Assembly (NCBI GenBank): GCA_017643925.1
Contig: JAEPML010000022.1
Coordinates: 1-64,000 of the forward strand
Source: Roseibium sp.
Lineage (GTDB): Bacteria > Pseudomonadota > Alphaproteobacteria > Rhizobiales > Stappiaceae
Length of the DNA stretch: 64,000 bases
Direction of reading: 5' to 3'
Part shown: positions 54,782-61,847 of the stretch, one piece after another
Layout: every line of letters starts with the position of its first letter
Position numbering within the stretch: position 1 is the first letter of the stretch
Position numbers and translations under genes: made by a program
Notes under the pieces: model-generated
What the model saw: the letters and a program-made list of their open reading frames with translations, nothing else
What the model was told of the DNA's origin: nothing
Database searches by the model: none

Positions 54782-56101
54782 CTAGTGCCCGGCAAGCCAG
54801 TCGCGCACACGCGCTTCCAGACCTTCGGTCACGTCGTCCTCACCGTATTCCTCAATTGCCTCCGAAAGAAACGCCAACACCAGCAGTGTTTTTGCCTCGT
54901 CTTCCGGGATACCGCGTGCTCGTAGATAGAACAGCAGGTCTTCGTCAATCTGACCGCTGGTCGCACCATGGGCACAGATCACGTCATCCGCAAAGATTTC
55001 GAGCTCAGGCTTGTTCGCCATTTCCGCCTCTTCGGACAGAAGCAGCGCCTGGGTCATCATCTCGCCGTCGGTCTTTTGCGCGTGTTGCGCAACATTGATC
55101 CGTCCCTGATAGACGCCCCTAGCTTCTCCATCGAGAACAGTCTTGAAGAATTCACGACTGTTACAATGCGGTACGGCATGATCGACGATCAGTGTCTGGT
55201 CCGCGAGATCGCGTCCGCCGGCCATGGTGACACCATAGACCTTGGCCTCGGAATTCTCTCCGGTGAAATCGACAAATTGCTGATTTCTCGTGAACCGCGG
55301 ACCGGCGATAAAGCCAAGCGTGCGCAGTTCGGACTCGGCGCCAAGCCTGGCGGTCGTGGTCAGAAGGCGTGCAGCCTCGGTTCGACCGACGATCAAGCGG
55401 GTCGCAGCCAGAACGGCATTGTCGGCGACATCGTAGTCAAACACAGCGTTGATCTCGCCTTCGCCTGTGTCACCGACAAAGCTTTCCAGCAGACGAAGTT
55501 TCGCCCCTTTGCCGACCACAATGCGATTGCGTGTTACCTGGGCGCCGGCAAACTCGGCGACATGTACAAGTTCCACAGGCTTGGATACTTCCGCTCCATC
55601 CTTGACCTCAAGAACCATACCGCCCTGCACGAAGGCCGTGTTCAACGCAACAATACCGTCCGTTGGCCCCGTCTTGGGGTAAGACAGGACACGCGCGCCG
55701 TCTTCCGCAGTGAGCACGTCGCCGAGATCCGTGACCGTTACGCCTTCCTTTGCCAAGGCATCCGTGTCCGACAGTTCCGCGGCATAGGTTCCGTTGGACA
55801 GAACGATCCGGTAGCGGTCAAGGTCGGCAAAAGTGTCTGCTGCTGCAAGAACTGAACGAGCACTTGCCGCGTCGACGTTTCCGGCGAGCGGCCCGGCCGA
55901 CTTCAGAAATGCGCGCAGGTCAGAGTATTTGTACTCTTCGACACGGCGGTGCGGCAGCCCCTTGTCCCTGATCTGGGCAATTGCTGCTTCACGGAGCGCA
56001 TTGACGGTTACCGATCCCGGCAAATTGTCCTTGGCGGTCTCATAGCGATCGAACAGGTCACTTTCCGCCTGAGTGTGTTTGATGGGTACGCTGGCATTCA
56101 C
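54782..56101 (-). CDS. sufD: Fe-S cluster assembly protein SufD
   Basis: The 439-residue SufB paralogue contributes to the SufBC2D scaffold. It shows YKYSDLRAFL near the N-terminus and the C-terminal block CAHGATSGQIDEDLLFYLRA with ARGIPEDEAKTLL. Starts 14 bases after sufC. Confidence 0.95.
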   Translation of the reverse strand: MNASVPIKHTQAESDLFDRYETAKDNLPGSVTVNALREAAIAQIRDKGLPHRRVEEYKYSDLRAFLKSAGPLAGNVDAASARSVLAAADTFADLDRYRIVLSNGTYAAELSDTDALAKEGVTVTDLGDVLTAEDGARVLSYPKTGPTDGIVALNTAFVQGGMVLEVKDGAEVSKPVELVHVAEFAGAQVTRNRIVVGKGAKLRLLESFVGDTGEGEINAVFDYDVADNAVLAATRLIVGRTEAARLLTTTARLGAESELRTLGFIAGPRFTRNQQFVDFTGENSEAKVYGVTMAGGRDLADQTLIVDHAVPHCNSREFFKTVLDGEARGVYQGRINVAQHAQKTDGEMMTQALLLSEEAEMANKPELEIFADDVICAHGATSGQIDEDLLFYLRARGIPEDEAKTLLVLAFLSEAIEEYGEDDVTEGLEARVRDWLAGH

Positions 56102-56115
56102 GTCGCGTTGCTCCC

Positions 56116-56871
56116 TCAGGCTGCGGTGTCGACGTAGTCGGCGTAGCCGTTCTTCTCAAGCTCAAGCGCCAGGTCCTTGTCGCCCGACTTGACGATCCGG
56201 CCCTTGGACAAGACGTGGACGACATCCGGCACGATATGGTCCAGCAGACGCTGATAGTGAGTGATCACCACCATTGCACGTTCAGGACCACGCAACTTGT
56301 TGACGCCTTCAGAGACAATCCGCAGGGCATCGATGTCGAGGCCGGAATCGGTTTCATCAAGCACGCAGAGTTTCGGCTCAAGCAGCGACATTTGCAGGAT
56401 CTCAGCGCGTTTCTTCTCACCGCCGGAGAAACCGACATTGAGCGGGCGCTTGAGCATGTCCATGGAAACATTCAGATGGGACGCAGCTGCCTTCACACGT
56501 TTCATGAAGTCCGGAATGGAAAGCACATCTTCGCCACGTGCCTTGCGCTGCGCGTTCATCGCCGTTTTCAGGAATTCCATCGTGGCGACACCCGGGATCT
56601 CGATCGGGTACTGGAACGCCAGGAACATGCCGGCTGCGGCACGCTCATCCGGATCCATGTCGAGCATGTTCTCGCCGTTGAAAAGAACCTCGCCCTCTGT
56701 GACCTCGTAATCATCCTTGCCGGCAAGAATGTAGGACAAGGTCGACTTGCCGGAGCCGTTCGGTCCCATGATGGCATGAACTTCGCCCGCGTTGACGGTC
56801 AGGTTTACACCGCGCAGGATTTCGGTCTCTTCTTCCGCAATGCGGGCATGCAGGTTTTTGATCTCAAGCAT
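56116..56871 (-). CDS. sufC: Fe-S cluster assembly ATPase SufC
   Basis: The 251-residue ABC-type ATPase of the SufBC2D complex has Walker A GPNGSGKSTLSYIL, signature FSGGEKKRAEILQM and Walker B LCVLDETDSGLD. Starts 62 bases after sufB and 14 before sufD. Confidence 0.97.
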   Translation of the reverse strand: MLEIKNLHARIAEEETEILRGVNLTVNAGEVHAIMGPNGSGKSTLSYILAGKDDYEVTEGEVLFNGENMLDMDPDERAAAGMFLAFQYPIEIPGVATMEFLKTAMNAQRKARGEDVLSIPDFMKRVKAAASHLNVSMDMLKRPLNVGFSGGEKKRAEILQMSLLEPKLCVLDETDSGLDIDALRIVSEGVNKLRGPERAMVVITHYQRLLDHIVPDVVHVLSKGRIVKSGDKDLALELEKNGYADYVDTAA

Positions 56872-56933
56872 TGAGATAAGTCCTTGTAATTCAATGGGCT
56901 TGGTTGCCCTGATAACCTAAACTTTGGCTGGGC

Positions 56934-58406
56934 TTAACCCACAGACCCTTCCAGACTGATAGAAATCAGCTTCTGTGCTTCAACGGCGAATTCCATCGGC
57001 AACTGCTGGATGACGTCCTTGACGAAACCGTTGACGATAAGCGCCACGGCTTCTTCCTCGGAAAGGCCGCGTTGCAGGCAGTAGAACATCTGATCGTCGG
57101 AGATCTTCGAGGTTGTCGCTTCATGCTCGAATTGAGCCGATGCATTCTTGCTCTCGATGTAAGGCACCGTATGTGCCCCGCAGTCCTGTCCGATCAGCAG
57201 GGAATCACACTGAGTGAAGTTCCTCGCATTGGAGGCCTTGCGGTGTGCCGAAACCAGGCCACGATATGTGTTCTGAGACCGGCCCGCCGAAATGCCTTTC
57301 GAGATGATGCGGCTGGACGAGTTCTTGCCCAGGTGGATCATCTTCGTGCCGCTGTCGACCTGCTGGTAACCGTTGGAGACCGCGATCGAATAGAATTCGC
57401 CGCGCGAGTTCTCGCCGCGCAGGATGCAGGACGGGTACTTCCAGGTGATTGCCGAACCGGTCTCGACCTGGGTCCAGGAAATCTTGGAGTTCTTGCCACG
57501 GCAGTCACCACGCTTGGTGACGAAGTTGTAGATGCCGCCCTTGCCTTCCTTGTCGCCCGGGAACCAGTTCTGAACGGTCGAATACTTGATCTCGGCATCG
57601 TCGAGCGCAACAAGCTCAACCACGGCCGCGTGCAGCTGGTTTTCATCGCGTTGCGGCGCCGTGCAACCTTCCAGATAGGAAACGTAGGAGCCTTTTTCAG
57701 CAATGATCAGCGTGCGTTCGAACTGACCCGTATTCTGCTCGTTGATCCGGAAATAGGTCGACAGCTCCATCGGGCAGCGAACACCCTCGGGAATGTAGAC
57801 GAAGGATCCGTCGGAGAAGACAGCCGAGTTCAGCGTGGCGTAATAGTTGTCGGTGACCGGTACAACGGACCCGAGATACTTCTTGACCAGATCCGGATAC
57901 TCGCGCAGCGCCTCGGAGATGGAGCAGAAAATGACACCGGCCTTTTTCAGCTCTTCCTTGAAGGTCGTTACGACGGAAACGGAATCGAAGACGGCGTCGA
58001 CAGCGACCCTGTTCTTCGGCTCCACACCGGCGAGCATTTCCTGTTCGGCCAACGGGATGCCGAGCTTCTCGTAAGTTGCCAGCAGTTCCGGATCGACTTC
58101 GTCAAGGCTCTTGGGTCCTTCAACCGACTTGGGCGCCGCCCAGTAGTAAAGGTCGTCGAAATCGATCTTCGGATAGGAAACGCGGGCCCAGTCCGGCTCT
58201 TCCATCTGCTGGAAGCGGCGAAGCGCATCGAGACGCCATTCGGTCATCCATTCCGGTTCGTTCTTTTTGGCGGACAGAAACCGGATCGTTTCTTCCGAGA
58301 GGCCCTTTGCGCCCTTCTCGGATTCGATGTCCGTTACAAAGCCGTATTTATACTGGTCAACATCGATGGCTTTCACCTGTTCGATGGTTTCCTGTACAGC
58401 TGGCAT
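56934..58406 (-). CDS. sufB: Fe-S cluster assembly protein SufB
   Basis: The 490-residue main scaffold subunit begins MPAVQETIEQVKAIDVDQYKYGF and contains YFRINEQNTGQFERT, EGCTAPQRDENQLHAAVVE and the C-terminal GLSEEEAVALIVNGFVKDV. GGAGA lies seven bases before the ATG at 58406, which is preferred to the ORF start 13 codons earlier. Starts 95 bases after the upstream cysteine desulfurase. Confidence 0.97.
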   Translation of the reverse strand: MPAVQETIEQVKAIDVDQYKYGFVTDIESEKGAKGLSEETIRFLSAKKNEPEWMTEWRLDALRRFQQMEEPDWARVSYPKIDFDDLYYWAAPKSVEGPKSLDEVDPELLATYEKLGIPLAEQEMLAGVEPKNRVAVDAVFDSVSVVTTFKEELKKAGVIFCSISEALREYPDLVKKYLGSVVPVTDNYYATLNSAVFSDGSFVYIPEGVRCPMELSTYFRINEQNTGQFERTLIIAEKGSYVSYLEGCTAPQRDENQLHAAVVELVALDDAEIKYSTVQNWFPGDKEGKGGIYNFVTKRGDCRGKNSKISWTQVETGSAITWKYPSCILRGENSRGEFYSIAVSNGYQQVDSGTKMIHLGKNSSSRIISKGISAGRSQNTYRGLVSAHRKASNARNFTQCDSLLIGQDCGAHTVPYIESKNASAQFEHEATTSKISDDQMFYCLQRGLSEEEAVALIVNGFVKDVIQQLPMEFAVEAQKLISISLEGSVG

Positions 58407-58501
58407 ATCTTGTCTCCATTTGGCGGGCCCCATGCCCGCGGTCACCTAATTCCAACGGTGAGACACCTCACCGAATACCAGTTTAGCCCGAGACCTGCGT
58501 C

Positions 58502-59671
58502 TCAGGCTGCGCGGGTCCTAGCTTCCGGGTTCAGCCGGTCCACGATGCGTGGCCAGATCTCCAGAAAGCGGTCCACATCCTCTTCGCCCGTGTTCCACCC
58601 CATGCTGATGCGCAGAGCGCACCGAGCGAGCGTTTCATCTATGCCCATTGCCGTCAGGACGTGCGAAACCGCAACTTTCCCGGACGAACAGGCAGAGCCC
58701 GATGACACTGATACGTTTTCAAGATCAAAAGCGATCAGTGCGGTTTCTGCAGCAATACCCGGAACGGCAAAACAGCTCGTGTTCGCAAGACGTTGAGTTT
58801 CTTCTCCGAAAATCACGGTCGCCGGACAGACGGCCCGCAAACCACTCTCGAGCCTGCTCTTCAACATGTTCAGATGGCCGAGGTCGGACGCCTCTTCAAG
58901 CGCCGCCTCGGCAGCAACTCCAAATCCGGTGATCGCGGCAACGTTTTCCGTTCCGCCCCTTTGCCAGTTCTCCTGCCCACCACCGATCATCAGCGGAGCC
59001 GGAACACGTCCAGTCGACCGCACCACGACCGCGCCGATGCCCTGCGCCCCCCCAAATTTATGAGCCGAGAGGGTGATCGCGTCCGCTTGCCACTCTTCAA
59101 GGTCGATCGGAAGCCGTCCGGCTGCCTGAACGGCGTCCACGTGAAGGAAATGGCCATGTTCCCTGACCACTGCGCCTATCTTGGCCAGAGGCTGGACAAC
59201 ACCGGTTTCGTTATTGGCGGCCATGACCGACACGAGGCTCGGCTCTTTACCCGAGAGCATCTCGTCCAAGGCGTCAAGAAGGACAACGCCATTCGAATCG
59301 ACCGGCAAAACAACCTGATCAGATACCGGGAACCTGCCGCCCGTCACGACCGAGGAATGCTCCACCGCGCTGCGGAACAGCTTGTCGAGGTAGACCGGCG
59401 TCCCCTGATCGCGCCAGGACTGGGTCAGGGCCATCATGTTGGCTTCGGTGCCGCCCGAGACGAAGGTGACCGCCCGGTTCCTGGCGCCGCAAAGGCGGGC
59501 AACCTGTTCGCGGGCCTGTTCGATGCGTCCGCGGGCCTTGCGGCCATGCGCATGCACCGAAGACGCGTTTCCGGCGTCACCAAGAACCTCAATCATTGCC
59601 TCGCGAACGCTGGCGCGCAGAGGCGCACCTGCGTTATGGTCGAGGTAGATTGGAGAGGTCTGGCGCGTCAT
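58502..59671 (-). CDS. Cysteine desulfurase, IscS/NifS type (first gene of suf operon)
   Basis: The 389-residue PLP enzyme of the class V aminotransferase fold starts MTRQTSPIYLDHNAGAP. It has VEHSSV, NNETGVVQP, LSAHKFGGAQGIG (PLP Lys) and SSGSACSSGKVA (catalytic Cys loop, group I IscS/NifS type). A second desulfurase, SufS, is four genes further down. The start at 59671 has no strong ribosome site; an alternative at 59734 adds 21 residues. It heads the suf cluster in place of an iscR gene. Confidence 0.92.
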   Translation of the reverse strand: MTRQTSPIYLDHNAGAPLRASVREAMIEVLGDAGNASSVHAHGRKARGRIEQAREQVARLCGARNRAVTFVSGGTEANMMALTQSWRDQGTPVYLDKLFRSAVEHSSVVTGGRFPVSDQVVLPVDSNGVVLLDALDEMLSGKEPSLVSVMAANNETGVVQPLAKIGAVVREHGHFLHVDAVQAAGRLPIDLEEWQADAITLSAHKFGGAQGIGAVVVRSTGRVPAPLMIGGGQENWQRGGTENVAAITGFGVAAEAALEEASDLGHLNMLKSRLESGLRAVCPATVIFGEETQRLANTSCFAVPGIAAETALIAFDLENVSVSSGSACSSGKVAVSHVLTAMGIDETLARCALRISMGWNTGEEDVDRFLEIWPRIVDRLNPEARTRAA

Positions 59672-59827
59672 CACACGAATTTTGCCCGTTGCAGGTTTGA
59701 ATCTGGGTAGAAAATCCGCTGTAATGCCAAGCACATGTTCGAAAAACTTGATATTTTTCGCTGTGATGACGATAACACCCCCAACCGGTCGAACCGAGTA
59801 TCGTCTTCCAGTGGCGGCGATGCGAAC

Positions 59828-59844
59828 TTTCGAATAATTCTAAA
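59828..59844 (-). promoter_or_regulatory. Irr-box-like inverted repeat at the suf operon start
   Basis: TTTCGAATAATTCTAAA departs from the inverted repeat TTTAGAA-N3-TTCTAAA (the ICE/Irr consensus as I recall it) at one base. It lies at the likely transcription start of the suf operon, just downstream of its -10. Irr is a Fur-family heme-responsive regulator in Rhizobiales; the assignment needs binding data. Confidence 0.55.
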
Positions 59845-59848
59845 CAAG

Positions 59849-59877
59849 GTTCTAGAAACATGGAGACTAAGAGTCAA
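59849..59877 (-). promoter_or_regulatory. Candidate suf operon promoter
   Basis: On the minus strand, TTGACT (complement of 59872-59877) and TAGAAC (complement of 59849-59854) are separated by 17 bases. The expected start near 59842 falls inside the Irr-box-like repeat. The leader to the desulfurase ATG is about 170 bases. Confidence 0.5.
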
Positions 59878-59967
59878 GTTTAGACTTACGGGAAATCACG
59901 TATTTAGAACCTGCATTCCAGCGTCGAAAATTCCCGACGCGACAATATGACAAGGACATAGCGCTTC

Positions 59968-60636
59968 ATGCCTGAGGTGATCTTCAACGGTCCCGCCGGC
60001 CGGCTCGAGGGCCGGTTTCATCCCGCGAAAAAACGCAACGCTCCCATCGCCCTTGTTTTGCATCTGCATCCGCAATTTGGCGGCACGATGAACAACCAGA
60101 TCGTCTACCAGATGTACTACATGTTCGCGCGCCGGGGATTCGCGGTTCTGCGCTTCAACTTCCGGGGCGTCGGCAGATCCCAGGGCACGTTTGATCACGG
60201 TCAGGGCGAACTTTCCGATGCAGCAGCCGCGCTCGACTGGGTCCAGACCGTGCATCCGGACGCACGCGCCTGCTGGATTGCCGGGTTCTCGTTCGGTGCC
60301 TGGATCGGCATGCAGCTCCTGATGCGTCGTCCCGAGGTGGAAGGATTCATTTCCGTCGCTCCGCCAGCCAATCTGCACGACTTCTCGTTCCTGGCCCCCT
60401 GCCCCTCCTCCGGCCTGATTGTTCATGGCGACAACGACAAGGTCGTGCCGCAAAAGGACGTCCAGACGCTGGTCGACAAGCTGAAGACGCAAAAAGGCAT
60501 CGTGATCGATCACGAAACCATCCCCGGTGCGAACCATTTCTTCGAGAACGATATGGAAGATCTTCTTGAACGCTGCGGGACCTATGTGGACGGTCGCCTC
60601 GGTCTGACGCCAGACGATTATGTCGACATCGATTGA
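59968..60636 (+). CDS. Alpha/beta hydrolase family protein
   Basis: The 222-residue product has HPQFGGTMNN and FNFRGVGRSQG near the oxyanion region, the nucleophile elbow GFSFGAWIG, an Asp in IVHGDNDKVVP and the His in PGANHFFEND, i.e. a full catalytic triad. Substrate unknown. It is divergent from the suf operon, a pairing I recall in alphaproteobacteria, and is followed by a terminator. Confidence 0.85.
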   Translation: MPEVIFNGPAGRLEGRFHPAKKRNAPIALVLHLHPQFGGTMNNQIVYQMYYMFARRGFAVLRFNFRGVGRSQGTFDHGQGELSDAAAALDWVQTVHPDARACWIAGFSFGAWIGMQLLMRRPEVEGFISVAPPANLHDFSFLAPCPSSGLIVHGDNDKVVPQKDVQTLVDKLKTQKGIVIDHETIPGANHFFENDMEDLLERCGTYVDGRLGLTPDDYVDID

Positions 60637-60652
60637 TTTCAACTGAGCAAAG

Positions 60653-60676
60653 AGCCCGCCCTACGGCGGGCTTTTT
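60653..60676 (+). terminator. Intrinsic terminator after the alpha/beta hydrolase
   Basis: AGCCCGCC (60653-60660) and GGCGGGCT (60665-60672) pair around CTAC and are followed by TTTT. Confidence 0.85.
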
Positions 60677-60697
60677 CATGTGAACGGCAGGCCATCG

Positions 60698-61171
60698 ATG
60701 CCCTCAGGTCTCACCTTCCGGACAGCTGGTCAGCAAGACCTGTCGCACATCGTCGACCTTTATGCAGATCTCAATCCGGACGACCTTCCAGCCTCGCAGG
60801 ATCTTCGACGGGACACATTTCAGAAGATGCTTGTTCAGCCCGGGCTTGATGTGATCCTCGGGTTTCAAGAAGAAGTGCCCGTGACGTCCTGCGTCCTGCT
60901 TGTCATTCCCAACCTGACACGTGGTTGCGCACCTTTTGCACTGATCGAAAATGTCGTGACCCGCACAGATCACAGGGGCAAGGGAATCGGCAAAGACCTG
61001 ATACGGCATGCCGTGGACCGGGCCTGGGCCGCGGGGTGCTTCAAGGTCATGCTGATGTCAGGCAGCGCCAACGATAAAGCTCACGCCTTTTACGAGCAGG
61101 CCGGTTTCAAGCGCAGCAAGGTCGGCTTCGAGATACGCCGCCCCGGGTATCCATCCCGCCGGATCGATTGA
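60698..61171 (+). CDS. GNAT-family N-acetyltransferase
   Basis: The 157-residue product has the acetyl-CoA-binding pattern VVTRTDHRGKGIGKDLIRHAV (shown in part) and the terminal FYEQAGFKRSK typical of GNAT enzymes. Substrate unknown. ATG 60698 has AGG seven bases upstream; the ORF can open at a GTG (60680) within the terminator region, which is unlikely. It converges on the DUF2155 gene. Confidence 0.85.
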   Translation: MPSGLTFRTAGQQDLSHIVDLYADLNPDDLPASQDLRRDTFQKMLVQPGLDVILGFQEEVPVTSCVLLVIPNLTRGCAPFALIENVVTRTDHRGKGIGKDLIRHAVDRAWAAGCFKVMLMSGSANDKAHAFYEQAGFKRSKVGFEIRRPGYPSRRID

Positions 61172-61186
61172 CCCCAAAGCTGTCAA

Positions 61187-61735
61187 TTAGCCCTGGAAGG
61201 GCTTTTTCCTCGGAACACCCGGGCCGCCATCGATACCGTCATCCGGGCCAGCCAGGGGATCTTCCCCCTCGGCGACCTGCCCCTGGATCGGCGGTCCGTC
61301 ATAGTCATCTGGTGGCGGGACCTTGGAAGCCAACTTGCAGTTGGTCAGCCAGATGTCATAGACCGGGTGTTCAACTGCGTGCAGACCCGGGCTTGCGGCA
61401 TACATCCAGCCTGAGAAGATCCGGCGAACTTCATTGTTCAAGGTGATCTCGTCAACCTGAACGAATCCTGTCGTCAACGGAGACTCTGTCTGAGGCCTGG
61501 TATGACATACCCTTGGCGTCACCTGCAGTGCGCCGAACTGAACTGTTTCGCCGATATAGACATCGAAGGAAATGATCCGGCCGGTAATCTTGTCGAGACC
61601 GGAAAAGACGGCGACAGGATTTTCGATCTTCTCGGCCAATGCCGGAAGCGTTGCAGCCGTCATTGCGCCGGTCGCAAGTGCCAGTGCCGCCAGGGCCCGG
61701 GTTGCCGCTCTTTTCGTATCCAACAAGTCAGCCAT
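61187..61735 (-). CDS. DUF2155 domain protein
   Basis: The 182-residue product has a signal peptide (about residues 1-34, ending ATLPALA), then FSGLDKITGRIISFDVYIGE and FSGWMYAASPGLHAVEHPVYDIW, typical of DUF2155, a conserved alphaproteobacterial exported family of unknown function. Two Cys (VCHTR and TNCKL) could form a disulfide. A Pro/Asp/Gly-rich tail follows. Start at ATG 61735; the TTG three bases earlier is in frame. Confidence 0.85.
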   Translation of the reverse strand: MADLLDTKRAATRALAALALATGAMTAATLPALAEKIENPVAVFSGLDKITGRIISFDVYIGETVQFGALQVTPRVCHTRPQTESPLTTGFVQVDEITLNNEVRRIFSGWMYAASPGLHAVEHPVYDIWLTNCKLASKVPPPDDYDGPPIQGQVAEGEDPLAGPDDGIDGGPGVPRKKPFQG

Positions 61736-61802
61736 CAAAACTCAACAGATTCCCTAATGCCAGCATACTGAAGTTCCACAGGGTGGCGCTAGCACCGAAT
61801 TG

Positions 61803-61836
61803 CGGCCCGGAAAAGACAGCCTGTTTTTCCGGGCCG
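61803..61836. other. 12-bp hairpin between valS and DUF2155
   Basis: CGGCCCGGAAAA (61803-61814) and TTTTCCGGGCCG (61825-61836) are perfectly complementary around a ten-base loop. It sits 12 bases after the valS stop and lacks a T tract after the stem, so it may stabilise the 3' end rather than terminate. Confidence 0.6.
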
Positions 61837-61847
61837 ATATGTGTGGA

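Noticed and set aside
57072..58796. 574-codon plus-strand frame
   Set aside because: Antisense to sufB and the next desulfurase gene; no motif.
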